From Mytilus trossulus (lineage: Eukaryota; Mollusca; Bivalvia; Mytilida; Mytilidae), in the NCBI RefSeq assembly GCF_036588685.1, contig NC_086375.1, positions 12,509,472 to 12,573,471 on the forward strand: DNA of 64,000 bases, read 5' to 3'. How positions within the stretch are numbered: position 1 is the first letter of the stretch; each line of letters begins with the position of its first letter. Of this stretch, positions 10,381-24,200 are shown piece by piece. The position numbers and the translations under genes were made by a program. Under the pieces are notes generated by a model. That model was not told the DNA's origin, did no database searches, and saw nothing but the letters and a program-made list of their open reading frames with translations.

Positions 10381-10960
10381 ACATAAACTCAACATTAAAA
10401 AAGAAAACAAAACATTGATCAATGAACCATGAAAATGAGGTCAAGGTCAGATGAACCATGCCAGGCTGAAATGTACAGCTAACAATTTTTCAATACAAAA
10501 AATATAGTTGACTTATTGCTTATAAATTCAGAAAAACAGACCAAAACACAAGAACTTAACACTGAACAATAAGCTGTGAAAATGAGGTCAAGGTCAAATA
10601 AAACCTGCGTAACAGACAAATAGATCATAAATCATTTCCATACACTAAATATAGTTGACCTAATGCATAAAGTATTAGAAAAATAGACCAAAACTCAAAA
10701 ATTTAACTTTGACCACTGAACCATGAAAATGAGGTCAAGGTCAGATGAAACCTGTCAGCTCGACATGTACACCTCAAAATCATTCCATACACCAAATATA
10801 GTAGACCTATTGCATATAGTATAAGAAAAACAGACCAAAGCACAAAAACTTAACTATAACCACTGAACCATGAAAATGAGGTCAAATTAGTTATCAAAAG
10901 TACCAGGATTATAATTTCATACGCTAGATGACACCTGCCAGTTGGACATGTACACCTTAC
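10381..10960 (+). repeat. Tandem units of about 147 bp (ATGAAAATGAGGTCAAGGTCA)
   Basis: Four imperfect units, with the landmark 'tgaaaatgaggtcaa' near 10427, 10576, 10723 and 10870. The last unit is interrupted at about 10886-10927 by a 42-bp fragment containing 'gtaccaggattataattt', a separate mussel-type repeat, so insertion followed the tandem expansion. Confidence 0.8.
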
Positions 10961-11655
10961 AGTCCAATATAAAAGAACCCCAAGAATTCATTTTTTTTTA
11001 AATGAAGCTAACTTTAATTTTAGACCCTTTGGATCTTAATGTAGACCAATTTGAAAACAGGACCAAATATTTAGAATCTAAATTACACGGTTAGATTTGG
11101 GACATCGAAGAACCCCTATAATTCATATTTTGATAAAATCAAACAAAGTTTAATTTTGGACTCTTTTGGCCCAAAAATCCAAAATCGATCCAAACCTCAT
11201 TTTTGTGGTCACAAACCTTGCAGATTTTTATTTACCTATACTAAAGTTATTGTGCAAAAACCAAGGAAAATGCTTATTTAGGATCCTTTTTTACCCCAAT
11301 TCCTAAACTGGAAGGACCAAAACTCCCAAAATCAATCCAACCTTTCTTTTGTGGTCATAAACCTTTTTTTTTAAATTTCATAGATTTCTTTTCACTTATG
11401 CTAAAGTTACTGTGCGAAAACCAAGAAAAATGCTATTTTGGCCCCAATTCATAAACTGTTGGGACTAAAACTTCAAAAATCAATCCCAACCTTCCATTTT
11501 GGTCATAAACCATTGTGTTTAAATTTCATAGATTTCTATTTACTTATTCTAAAGTTATAGTGCAAAAACCATGTCTTAGGAAGACAATGACGACGCCAAC
11601 GTCATACCAATCTACGACAAATTTTTTTTAATTTTTGCAGTTGTATAAAAATTGA
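10961..11655 (+). repeat. Diverged copy of the TATACGACCGCA inverted-repeat family (right part)
   Basis: The text resembles 20740-21977: 'aaagaaccccaa' modules, then ~150-bp units with 'cataaacc...ttaaatttcatagatttc', ending in a 'gacgacgccaacgtcat' stretch and a degenerate 'tgcagttgtataaaa' terminus where the other copy has 'tgcggtcgtataaaa'. Confidence 0.75.
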
Positions 11656-12134
11656 CCATTTTGGTCATTTCACTTTGCTGTACATTATTGCTGTTTACAG
11701 TTTATTTGTTGATCTTACATTGTTGTACGTTAATGCTGTTTACTGTTTATCTCTTTCTATAATATTATTGGAGATAACCAAAACCTTCAGGGGTAGCCCG
11801 ATTGGTCTAAAATTTCAGGGCAGATTGATCAGGACCTAAATAACAATTTAATCCTTTGTCATACTTGCTCTAAATGCTTTGGTTTCAGAGATATGAGCCA
11901 AAACTGCATTATACCCCTTTGTTCTATTTTTTTGCCACTTCCGCCAATTTTGTTCACCGAAAGGGTCATAGGCCACTTTTTTAAAACAAATTTCCTTAAT
12001 AATGACTTAGGCCAAGTTTGTCTCAGTAGTTTCAGAGACACAGATTTTTGTAAAAGATTACAAAAATTTATGAAAAATGAAATATTAAGGATCTACTTTG
12101 CTGGACAATATTGCTGTTTACAGATCATTCTTTA
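11656..12134 (+). repeat. Older interspersed repeat, left half, split by a DNA transposon
   Basis: Contains 'ttgaccattttggtc', 'tgctgtttacag', 'cagggcagattgatc' and 'tttcagagacacagatttttgtaaaag', all landmarks of the tandem repeat at 14540-16970. The repeat resumes at 14225 with 'taatattcaagataacc', so the two halves are one locus interrupted by the 12135-14224 element. Confidence 0.8.
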
Positions 12135-14224
12135 TGCCCGCGTCACACTGTCCCGATTTTTATATACGATGGACATCCGAATGCGAAAATTGTAAGTTCG
12201 TACGAAGCTGGTCCCGATCTCGTTAAAATACCAAAATGTGACCGAAGCAAGTACGATGAATAACGAAGTCTATACGATGGTGCCGAAATTATATACGATA
12301 GCAAAAGATGGACATACGAAGGTTAACCGAAGACGGTTATTTAAGCTTCATATATCAGCCGAAGCCTACACTATGGTTCACGAAGGTTACACGATGGATT
12401 ACGAAGGATACACAATGGATTATGATGATGGCGCGATGGCCATACGATGTCTAAAAGACACTCTAGAACCAAAATGCTCAAAACTTGGTATGTCGTTAAG
12501 AATATCTTAAGCGCTATTGACTTTAAAGTTCAAAGGTCAATGTCACAGTGGCAGTTGTAATACAAGGCAATATCACCCTTGTGGTCACTCTAAAACCAAT
12601 ATGCTTCAAATGATTTTAACCACATTTGGTATATTATTCCTCCTTGTAATTATCTGACATGTTTTACGTTCAAGGCCAAATGTCAAGGTCATGCAGATGG
12701 ACTTTTTTTTTCTCCTTGAATTAGCATAATAGGAAATTGGTTGCTCATTTTTTTACCTGCTTGTTCTAAATATAAAAAGAAGATGTGGTATGATTGCCAA
12801 TGAGACAACTATCCACAAAAGACCAAAATGACACAAACATTAAAACAACTATAGGTCACCGTACGGCCTTCAACAATGAGCAAAGCCCATACCGCATATT
12901 CAGCTATAAAAGGCCCCGATAAGACATTATAAAACAATTCAAACGAGAAAACTAACGGCCTTATTTATGTAAAAGAATGAACGAAAAACAAATATGTAAA
13001 AGACAATATTAAAGGTATATCCAGTTTCTAAATGTTTTGGTTGATTTCTAAAAAAAAAATAGTTTATGTATCAAATATGCATATTCAATTTACCATTTTC
13101 TGCATGTGTCATATACAAATATAGTGTTCATATTTGTCCCTAATATGTTACATACGAGGGAATGCCACGCCCGGCATTGCCTTGTTTGAACTGTAATTTG
13201 TGTGCACTATTCTGAATAATCACCCATAATTATGGCCATGTTTACTGTCTATCTTAAAGGTAAGATAATATGTTCGTTGATCCCTGTTATTCAAAAAGAG
13301 CTCTTTCCAGGAGAATATCATAATAAGATAGACAAAAGAAAGGATATGGGGAAATCAACAAATGCGGCAAAATATATAGAAAACAAAATGAAATGGTTAT
13401 GGAGTAACAACTCAGACGAAACATAAAAAATCAAAATAATGAAGAAAAAGTTGGTTTCCCTATATACGTGTACCTGCAGTGTTGGTGTACGAGGCGCGTT
13501 TATGATTTTCTTTATGTTACTTGATATGAAAAATTGACAAAAAATAATATTTTAAAAGTAAATCCTGATCCTGTAATAGCTGCCCTTCTTGTTCGATTTG
13601 AATTAATAGAAACAACGATCTCGCCTTTCTTGTTCTCATAGAATCATATAATATTAGCTCCATGTTTTGTGAACGTCTTTCTAACTGTCGTATTAGACTG
13701 ACCAGTGCATATCGCGCATGGCACTTTAAATGTATTTTGGCGCAAAAATTAACTTACATTAATCTGGATTTATTGCCGTCGTAGTTCCATCTTGTTGCCT
13801 TCGTACTTATATATGATGGCAACACGACGGGATTACGAGGTCTTCACGAAGTCGTGTTGCCATCACAAGACCTTCGTGTAGCTGTGTGAGTCATTCGTGT
13901 AGACATCGTAATGTCAAAACTGCCCGATGGAAACACTAATGCAATACGATGTTCAAAGATGCATTCCCGGTGACATTACGATTGTGAGGATGGTGATACG
14001 AACTCAATACGAACCCTCAACATCGGACGCACCTTCGGGGAGTTTTTAACGTGTTAAAAAATTTAGAACCCTTCCCCGAAGGCTAGAAAAAGTGGCCGAT
14101 GGTTCTACGATAGTTAAAGATGGCAATACGAATAGCCCGATCTGGATACGATCAGTCCCGATTTTGAAAATTTCCATAATCGTGTTGTCATCGGCATAAA
14201 AATCGGGACAGTGTGACGCGGGCA
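12135..14224. mobile_element. Non-autonomous DNA transposon with 29-bp terminal inverted repeats and TA target duplication
   Basis: TGCCCGCGTCACACTGTCCC begins the left end (12135-12163) and its exact complement closes the right end (14196-14224); all 29 bases pair. TA flanks both sides (12133-12134 and 14225-14226), and the host repeat continues cleanly across the joint, so the ends are certain. Subterminal DNA on both sides is rich in short TACGATGG / CGAAGG-type motifs (about 12165-12450 and 13770-14190). No transposase ORF is visible; the 90-codon frame at 12238-12510 merely translates the short motifs. TA duplication would fit Tc1/mariner-type mobilisation, which is an inference. It contains younger insertions of its own (see 12776-12995). 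Confidence 0.9.
12776..12995 (+). repeat. Mussel-type interspersed repeat (GGTATGATTGCCAATGAGAC)
   Basis: Begins 'gatgtggtatgattgccaa' and includes 'ggtcaccgtacggccttcaa' and 'ataaaaggccccgataag'. I recognise it as highly abundant in mussel DNA, from memory. Here it lies inside the TIR transposon. Shorter copies: 28190-28290 (plus), 41165-41220 and 43328-43375 (minus). Confidence 0.75.
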
Positions 14225-14560
14225 TAAATAATATTCAAGATAACCAATGGCAAAATTTTCTTAAATTCACCAATTCAGGGGCAGCAACCTAACCAAGAGT
14301 TGTCCAATTCCTCTGAAAATTTCCAGACATATAGATCACCAATTTAACCCGTGGTAGATTTGTTCTAAATGCTTTAGTCACAGAGATATAGGTAAAAACA
14401 GTGTTTTACCCCTATGTTCTATATTTAGCCATAGCAGCCATCTTGGTTGATAGGTCATGTCATCAGACACTTTTAAACTTGATGCTCTAATAGTGACTTT
14501 GGCCCAGTAGTTTCAGAGGTAAAGATGTTTGTAAACTAGAGGCTTTAAAGAGCCTGTGTC
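14225..14560 (+). repeat. Older interspersed repeat, right half
   Basis: Continuation of 11656-12134 after the transposon: 'accaattcaggggcagcaacc', 'aaatttccagacatatagatc', 'gccatcttggttgat', then the 'gaggctttaaagagcctgtg' terminus. Confidence 0.8.
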
Positions 14561-16970
14561 GCTCACCTTGGTATATGTGAATATTTTACAAAGGACGCAT
14601 TTGAATTCATGACACAATTGTGTTTTAGTGATGGTGATGTGTTTGTACATCTGACTTTACTGAACGTTCTTTCTGCTTACAATTATTTCTATCTATATTG
14701 AACTTGGCCTAGTAGTTTCAGTGGAAAATGTTAGTTAAAATTTACAATTTCATTAAATTGTTAAAAATTGACTATAAAGGACAATAACTCCTTAGGGGGT
14801 CAATTGACCATTTTGGTCTTGTTGACTTATTTTTAGGTCGTACTTTGTTGTACATTGTTGCTGTTTACAGTTTATCTCTATTTATAATATTATTCAAGAT
14901 AATAACAAAAAACGGCAAAATTTCCTTAAAATGACCAATTCAGGGGCAGCAACCCAACAACAGGTTGTCCGATTCATCTGAAAATTTCAGGGCAGATAGA
15001 TCTTGACCTGATAAACAATTTTACGCCATGTCAGATTTGCTCTGAATGCTTTGGTTTTTGAGTTATATGCCAAAAACTGCATTTTACCCCTATGTTCTAT
15101 TTTTAGCCATGGCGGCCATCTTGGTTGGTTGGCGGGGTCACGCCACACATTTCTTAGATACTCCAATGATGATTGTGGCCAGGTTTTGGCCCAGTAGTTT
15201 CAGAGAAGATTTTTGTAAAAGATTACTAAGATTTATGAACTAGAGGCTCTAAAGAGCCTGTGTCACTCACCTTGGTCTATGTGAATATTAAACAAAGGAA
15301 GCAGATGGTTTCATGACAAAATTGTGTTTTTGTGATAGTGATGTGTATGTACATCTTACTTTACTGAACATTCTTGCTGCTTACAATTATCACTATCTAT
15401 AATGAACTTGGTCCAGTAGTTTCAGTGGAAAATATTAGTAAAAATTTACAAATTTTATGAAAATTATTTAAAATTGACTATAAAGGACGATAACTCCTTA
15501 GGGGTTCAATTGACCATTTTGGTCATGACTTATTTGTAAATCTTACTTTGCTGAACATTATTGCTGTTTACAGTTTATCTCTATCTATAATAATACTTTA
15601 GATAATAACCAAAAACAGCAAAATTTCCTTCAAATTACCAATTCAGGGGCAGCAGCCCAACAGGTTCTCGGATTCATCTGAATATTTCAGGGCAGATAGC
15701 TCTTGACCCGACAAACAATTTAAACCTGTCAGATTTGCTCTAAATGCTTTGGTTTTTTAGTTATAAACAAAAACTGCGTTTTACCCCATATGTTCTATTT
15801 TTATCCATGGCGGCCATCTTGGTTGGTTTGGCAGTCACGCCACACAATTTTTTAAACTAGATACCCCAAAGATGATTGTGGCCAAGTTTGGATTAATTTG
15901 ACCCAGCAGTTTCAGAGATTTTTTTAAAAGATCTATAAAATTTACGAAAAATGGTTAAAAATTGACTATAGAGGGCAATAACTCCTAAAGGGGTCAACTG
16001 ACCATTTTGGTCATGTAAACTTATTAGTAAATCTTACTTTGCTGAACATTAATGCTGTTTACAGTTTATCTCCATCTATAATAGTATTCGCGATAATAAC
16101 TAAAAACAGCAAAATTTCCTTAAAATTACCAATTCAGGGGCAGCAAGCCAACAACGGGTTGTCCGATTCATCTGAAAATTTCAGGGCAGATAGATCTCGA
16201 CCTGATAAACAATTTCACTGCCGTCAGATTTGCTCTATATGCTTTGGTTTTTGAGTTATAAGCCAAAAACTGCATTTTATCCCTATGTTCTATTTTTAGC
16301 CATGGTGGCCATCTTGGTTGGTTTGGCAGGTCACACCACACATTTTTTAAACAAGATACCCCAATGATGATTGTGGCCAAGTTTGGATTAATTTGGCCCA
16401 GGAGTTTCAAAAGAATATTTTTGTAAAAGATTTATAAAATTTACGAAAAATTGTTAAAAATTGACTTTAAAGGCAATAACTCCGAAAGGGGTCAACTGGG
16501 TCATGTTGACTTATTTGTAAATCTTACTTTGCTGAACATTTCTGCTGTTTACAGTTTATCTCTACCTATAATAATATTCAAGATAACCAAAAACAGCAAA
16601 ATTTCCTTAAAATTACCAATTCAGGGGTAGCAACCCAACAAAGGGTTGTCAGATTCATCTGAAAATTTCAGGGCAGATAGATCTTCACCTGATAAACAAT
16701 TTTACCCCATGACAGATTTGCTCTAAATGCTTTGGTTTTTGAGTTATAAGCCAAAAACTGCATTTTACCCCTATGTTCTATTTTTAGCCATGGCTGCCAT
16801 CTTGGTTGGTTGGCGGGGTCACGCCACACATTTTTAAAACTAGATACTCCAATGATGATTGTGGCCAAGTCTGGTTTAATTTGGCCCAGTAGTTTCAGAG
16901 GAGAAGATTTTTGTAAAAGTTAACAACGACGGACGACAAGTGATGAGAAAAGCCCAGGTGAGCTAAAAAG
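14536..16970 (+). repeat. Composite repeat: tandem ~490-bp units between GAGCCTGTGTC and CAGGTGAGC ends
   Basis: The landmark 'gccatcttggttggtt' recurs near 15115, 15815, 16310 and 16797. Each unit holds 'gaccattttggtcat', 'gctgtttacagttta', 'aattcaggggcagcaa' and 'tttcagggcagatag'. A 'gaggctctaaagagcctgtg' boundary inserted between units (15243-15290) shows at least two elements placed end to end. It ends 'gacggacgacaagtgatgag...cccaggtgagct', the family terminus also seen at 40111-40200 in reverse. Several 65-80-codon frames here are repeat shadows. Confidence 0.85.
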
Positions 16971-17200
16971 GGATGAAAGATACAAGAGGGACTGTCAAAC
17001 TCCTAAATCGAAAATAAACTGACAACACCTGACTAAAAATGAAAGACAAACAATGGAATACATGACACAACATAGAAAACTTAAGAATAAGGAACCCCAC
17101 CAAAAAGTAGGGGTGTAAAAAGTTAATGACGATGGACGCCTAGTGACAAGAAAAGCTTGCTCACCTGGCCAAACCTAAGGTGCCAGGTGAGCTAAACAGT
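16971..17200 (+). repeat. Interspersed repeat fragment ending in a CACCTGG hairpin
   Basis: A mussel-type segment ('gaaagacaaacaatgg...acatgacacaacatag') followed by a second 'gatggacgcctagtgacaag' terminus. At 17159-17192 GCTCACCTGGC and GCCAGGTGAGC form a perfect 11-bp stem around a 12-base loop. Confidence 0.75.
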
Positions 17201-18240
17201 GGAGAAAACTAATTATTTCAGTATTTTTTTTCAAAAGTTCAAGGACAATACCTCTGCACAGAATTATCAGACTGATACATAATTCTAACGTGTCATGAAC
17301 GAACATTGTACCAAACATCAAATCAATATCTTCAGGCATTTAGAAAAAAATGTGGAAAACTTATATACCCGACTGACAAATGGAGACAGACAGATGGAAT
17401 GTAAACCTAATGTCCCCTTCAACCCCTGTCAGTAAGGGACTTAAAAGTCTCCACAGCATTTAGATAGAACTGCATGTGTGTTTCTATGATTCCAGTAAAT
17501 CTTCTGAGTGACTATGAATTCATTTTTTTATTTGTGGGGCAAGATTTTTTTGGTAGATTTGGTTGGTACAGGCAAACCAAGAATTTGAATAATATCAAAT
17601 AACCAATGAATTGTGGATTGTATCCAGATTTCTGTTGATCACGAAATCAAATACTCATAAAAATGCAAGCTTTCCTCACTAAACAATAATTAGTATCCAC
17701 AAAAATGAACCAACAATAAGCCATCTAAAACTAAATTAAATGAACCCAACGTAGCCATCTTAAACTTATGAACCCACCGTAAGCCATCTAAAACTAAATT
17801 AAATAAACCCACCGTAGCCATCTAAACTTATGAACCCACTGTAAGCCATCCAAGACTTTGAACCCATCGTAAGCCATCTAAAACTTATTTCTGCAGTAAA
17901 TTTTTAAGTTGTGTTCAGTGTTGTAACAATACTAGTCAGGAGGATGTAACTGTTTTTCAGTGGTTGTCTGTCATGCTTATTTATATTTTTCTTATATTAT
18001 TCTGTAAGTTTTCTCATTTCAGTTGTTTGATATTTAACCATGTTGGGGTCATCTATAGCCAACTATATATTATACTGTATGGGTTATGCTCATATTAAGA
18101 AGACTGTAAGTTTGCTTACATTCAACATGTTCAAGTGATTTGAACTATGGTTCTTAGTTGCCTCATTGGTAATTATTCCCCCATCTTGTTATATTTACAT
18201 GTACATGTATAGGCATAAAATGATTGAAATGAATTGACGA
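17201..18240. other. Downstream flank of RPL29, no gene seen
   Basis: Contains a short local repeat, 'gaacccaccgtaagccatctaaaact', iterated about four times at 17740-17890. No coding signal. Confidence 0.5.
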
Positions 18241-18248
18241 GACATCAA

Positions 18249-18254
18249 TTTATT
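18249..18254 (-). terminator. RPL29: Polyadenylation signal AATAAA of RPL29
   Basis: AATAAA on the minus strand, six bases after the RPL29 stop codon. Very short 3' UTRs are common in ribosomal protein genes. Confidence 0.65.
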
Positions 18255-18260
18255 GGACAT

Positions 18261-21200
18261 CTATTTAGTTGGTTTCGCTGTCACTGTCTTGTTGTGTTTC
18301 CTGGCAAACTTCAGATTCTTCAAGAACTTAGGGTCAACCTGTAACAAATAAAATCATATTAACAACTGATAATACATGACCTTCTCATTAAAAGTATTAT
18401 GTCAAATGGCTAGCTCATTGAAGCCCATATTGACTATCGTGCATTACATAATTTCATAATACTTACTATTATTACCTTATTACCAAAAGGACCTAAATTC
18501 TGACATGAAATTGACTATAATTAAATGTTCCTGTCAATGGAGTTAAGTTCTGTTTAAATTGACAACAATGATTTCTAAGCATTCCTATTCACAATTGTGT
18601 ATTTATATATTTATTACATTTTATTTGACTGTTTGGTTGTTAGATAAGTGTCACAATACATTTGTTATGATAACAAATGATCTTGGTTACTGATCCATTA
18701 ATATTTGGCCATGTAAAAAGTCTGATCTAAAAAGATTTATTAACCAGACATGGGTAATGGCCATTTTATTTTATCTGGCACAGGTGAAGCATATCAAGGA
18801 TTACTAAGTAATTGAACAATATTTGTGATATTTTTGCACTGAAAGTCCAGGTCACAAGTAAACTAGGCAAACGTTTTCATGTCAAAAGACACTGACTAAG
18901 TGAGAGCTGGGGATAAATAATCTCTATGGAGATGAAATGTACCAACGCTAAAATAGCTCCTAACCAAATATCAGTTACCTACCACTAGCAGTTCACTATA
19001 AACTATTCTAATCAAAAAATAAGACATTGTGACCCTGTAGTACAGTATATCCAAGTCTCACTTTTTTTACTTTGATAAATCAAGAAAATGAATTTAAAAT
19101 GGAGATAAAGTAACTTTACAAAAATACCCAACCTCGAGAAAAGTTCAAAATAAATGGAAAGTCCCTTATCAAATGACAAAATCAAGAGCTCCAACAAATC
19201 AAACCATTTTATAGTTTAACAATTCTCCAAATTTGGTGGAAGGGCTCAAATAATGGGTTTGACAAAGCGTTTTGAATTTGCACATTAAAAACTTATTATC
19301 TTTATTACATCTTATTTGTCAATTGGTTGTTAGATAAGTGTCACAATACATTTGTTATAATAACAAATGATCTTGGTTACTGATCCATTAATATTTGGCC
19401 ATGTAAAGAGTCTGATCTAAAAAGGTATATTAACCAGACATGGGTAATGGCCATTTTATTTTATCTGATACAGATTATGCATATCAAGGATTACTCTATT
19501 TTAAATATTCTCCCACCTTTTTTTATCAGCAGCTAAAGGCAGATACAGGGGGCCAGGGTTACCCTTCCTGTGGGAAAAATGGTTATAAAAGGAATCACTG
19601 AAGCATGACTGGAGCCAAACTATGTAAACTTATGTTATTGATTTTGAATTCATTTATTTAGTCCACCTAAGGAGTCTTGCTTCATAATGACAATCATTTA
19701 CTAACTGTTGGGCAAAATCTTTTACATGTTGATAAATTTGAAGAAATCATTTCAAACTGCAATTTGGGTCAAATTTCTATTTGTATACATGGAAGGACAG
19801 AGCATTTCAAATGTGCAGTTTTAACAAACTTGTTTGTTGTACTTTATTTGTCAGATTGGTTGTTAGATAAGTGTCACAATACATTTGTTATGATAACAAA
19901 CGATCTTGGTTACTGATCCATTAATATTTGGCCATGTAAAGAGTCTGATCTAAAAAGGTATATTAACCAGACATGGGTAATGACCATTTTATTTTATCAC
20001 AGATTATGCATAAAACCAGATGCTCCGCAGGGCGTAGCTTTATACGACCGCAGAGGTTGAACCCTGAACGGTTGGGGCAAGTATGGACACAACATTCAAG
20101 CTGGATTCCGCTCTAAATTTGGATTGTGATTAAATAGTTGACACAGCATAGGTTTCTGACACAGAATGAATGTATTCAAATGAACTTAAAATTTTTGTTT
20201 TCTCTTAGAGCAATTCACTATGCTGTTGAATATTAATCCTCTTAAAAAATTGTTTGAAGAAATTTTCTTTTTATTTATGAAATTTCAAATGAGAAAAATT
20301 GAACCCAATTTTTTAATCACATCCCCCTTTCCCTTATTCCAAAACTAATTTCAATTAAAATATTCTAATGGAGTTTGCAACAATTACTACTCATTTAAAT
20401 ACATCATAAAATATTAAGATGTAAAAAAAACTGCTTGTTATCACTGAATGGTAAAGATTATTTAAATTTATCAGTTGGTAGTAAAAAGTGAATATACATT
20501 GTATATTGTATATAACAAAGATTTAAGTTAATTCTGGACAAAGAAAGATAACTCCAATTAAAAAAAATTCTTGCAGATATTTCTTGCTTACTATACTGGA
20601 CAAAGAAAGATAACTCTTAATTAAAAAAAAAATTGCTATTTCACAATATTGTGAAATTAGATATTTCTTGCCATTGCACAATACTGTGCAATTGAAAAGA
20701 CTTGCTATTGCACAATACTTAATATAATAATTTTAGATCCTGATTTGGACCAACTTGAAAACTGGGCCCATAATCAAAAATCTAAGTACATGTTTAGATT
20801 CAGCATATCAAAGAGGCCCAAGAATTTAATTTTTGTGAAAATCAAACTTAGTTTAATTTTGGACCCTTTGCACTTTAATTTAGACCAATTTTAAAACTGG
20901 ACCAAAAATTAAGAATCTACATACACAGTTAGATTTGGCATATCAAAGAACCCCAATTATTCAATTTTTGATGAAATCAAACCATGTTTAATTTTGGACC
21001 TCGATTTGGGCCAACTTGAAAACTGGGCCAATAATAAAAAATCTAAGTACATTTCTAGATTCAGCATATGAAAGAACCCCAAGGTTTCAATTTTTGTTAA
21101 AATCAAACTAAGTTTAATTTTGGACCCTTTGGACCTTAATGTAGACCAATTTGAAAACGGGACCAAAAATTAAGAATCTACATACACAGTTAGATTCGGC

Positions 21201-24200
21201 ATATTAAAGAACCCCAATTATTCAATTTTGATGAAATCAAACAAAGTTTAATTTTGGACCCTTTGGGCCCCTTTTTCCTTAACTGTTGGGACCAAAACTC
21301 CAAAAATCAATACCAACCTTCCTTTTATAGTCATAAACTTTGTGTTTAAATTTCATAGATTTCTATTTACTTATACTAACGTTATGGTGCAAAAACCAAG
21401 AAAAATGCTTATTTGGGTCCCTTTTTGGCCCTTAATTCCTAAACTGTTTGGACCTAAACTCCCAAAATCAATACCAACCTTCCTTTTGTGGTCATAAACA
21501 TTGTGTTTAAATTTCATTGATTTCTATTTACTTAAACTAAAGTTATTGTGCGAAAACCAAGAATAATGCTTATTTGGGCCCTTTTTTTGCCCCTAATTCC
21601 TAAACTGTTGAAACCAAAACTCCCAAAATCAATCCCAACCTTTCTTTTGTGGTCATAAACCTTGTGTCAAAATTTCATAGATTTCTATTAACTTAAACTA
21701 AAGTTATAGTGCGAAAACCAAAAAAATGCTTAATTGGGCCCTTTTTGGCCCCTAATTCCTATAATGTTGGGACCAAAACTCCCAAAATCAATACCAGCCT
21801 TCCTTTTATGGTCATAAACCTTGTGTTAAAATTTCATAGATTTCTATTCACTTTTACTAAAGTTAGAGTGCGAAAACTAAAAGTATTCGGACGACGACGA
21901 TGACGACGACGACGACGACGCCAACGTGATAGCAATATACGACGAAAATTTTTTCAAAATTTGCGGTCGTATAAAAACGTTTTAAATTTAACATTTATAA
22001 TTCAAATAAAAGAGGAGAGCTAAAATTTGAAGTACAAGGCAACAAAGAAATCACAGCATTTCACTTACTATACATAGTTAGCGTTGCAGTATGAATAAAT
22101 CACTTTAAACTCATCAACTGGTAAAATAGTCTAGCTCCTGTATTTGGAATTTAATGAGTAAAACAATATTTCTTGCATACCAATACAGACGGATTTCGCA
22201 ATTAGTAGCATGTAGTTGTGAACTCTCTATCTTAAATTAGTTCAACTTATTAGATACAGGAACTTCCATCATCAAAACAGTTTAAATGTAATAAGTTCTA
22301 AATATTGGCTAATAAGTTATTAAACTTCAATGATTTCTAATTTAGAAAACTGAAATTTTAAATAATATGAGTAAAATGTTTATTCAAATTGGTTAAAAGC
22401 ATTAATTTTACTGGATTATAAATATAGTTGAGTATGTTATGAAAATTATCTCCTTTTTAGTTTTATGTCAATTTTTCATAACTTATGATCTAATTTTTGT
22501 TATTTCAATTTAAAACAAATAATTAATTTAATGGAATAAAAGAAGTCCATAATTGATATCTTTTATAATGGTATTATCATAAAGTTTTGAAAATCCAGTC
22601 TGTACTATTAGCCACAAGTACACAGCCCCATTCATGTAAATTTTCTATTCCAAATATATAAAACACAAGATAATTGTTGGAATTTTGGTCTTCAGACTAG
22701 TAGTTGGCATAGATTTTGGGGCAGACTGTTAATTAATGTTTACTAGTGTTCTTGATATAGACTACCTTTTTTGGGTCAACCTAGTGAGGTAAATAGACTT
22801 TTTTGTAAAACTTTATAATCACAATCACTCACTACCTGTTGGGCTAAATCTTTTTAAATGAAGGGATGATTTCAAACTTTAATTTGGGTCGACATTACTT
22901 TTTTGTTATGTGTAAGAACAAAGCATTTCTTATGTACATTATTTGACAACTTTTTTGTTGTACTTTATTTGCCAGATTGGATGTTAGATAAGTGTCACAA
23001 TACATTTGTTATGATAACAAATGATCTTGGTTACTGATCCATTAATATTTGGCCATGTAAAAAGTCTGATCTAATAAGGTATATTTAACCAGACATGGGT
23101 AAATGGCCATTTTAGTTCTTTAATTAACAATCCTTAACAAGTGTGCTTACATATCCTACACCCCAACATTATTTCTGGGCAAAACACAATCTTACCAGAT
23201 TCTTAAGTTCAAAGACTTAAAACTTCTATAAAAGTCAACAGATAAAAAAATCTTACAGATGTGCAGCTTTACATATTATGTCCTCAATATAACTACAAAG
23301 TTTACATATTATGTCCTCAATATAACTACAAAGTTTACATATTATGTCCTCAATATAACTACAAAGTTTACATATTATGTCCTCAATATAACTAAAAAGT
23401 TTCATAAAATTATGTTTTGTGGTTTAAATTGAATCCTAGTTTCATAAAATTATGTTTTGTGGTTTAAATTGAATCCTAGTTTTATGTTTATGTATATCTA
23501 CATACTTTGCCCTACATAGTAAAATTACAAAAAAATAAAAAGAAATCTGTATTGTGGTTTCAAAGGAGTAGCAATGACAAACTGCTGAAGTAGTATATTT
23601 AGGCCAAAAATCTAAGTTCAAATGGGCATAACTCCTGTAATAAATGTTGAATCATAAACATAATGTCATGTCAATACACAAATATACATAGTATGTACTT
23701 ATTATCAGCAAAGTTTCATAAAATTAGGCTGAGCCCTTCCAGAAAAGTTGTGATGACAGGAAGTTGTGATGGACATATACAGATAGGTAAAAACATTATA
23801 CCCTACAGAACTTTGGTTCTGTGTGGTTTAAATTTGTGAGATACATATATCAATGACGTTAATCATAACTTACTCCTTTAAGTGAAGGATATCTGTATCT
23901 TTTTGGTTTGTGAAGACCATTTCTGTGCTGTTTACGATCTGAAATTATACAAAAGGAAATCATAGCGTTCATTATCACTGAACTAGTATATTTTGGTTTA
24001 GGGGCCAGCTGAAGGATGCCTCCGGGTGCAGGAATTTCTCGCTACATTGGAGACCTGTTGGTGACCCTCTGCTGTTGTTTTTTATTTGGTTGTGTTGTTG
24101 TCTCTTTGACACATTCCCCATTTAATTTCCAACTGGCAAATTATTTTGACTAAAGACTGGCGTAATAGAGTTCATTAACAATATGATCTCTTAATTAATT

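Noticed and set aside
12238..12510. 90-residue protein with YTM repeats
   Set aside because: It translates the subterminal TACGATGG-type motifs of the TIR transposon; no start context or family.
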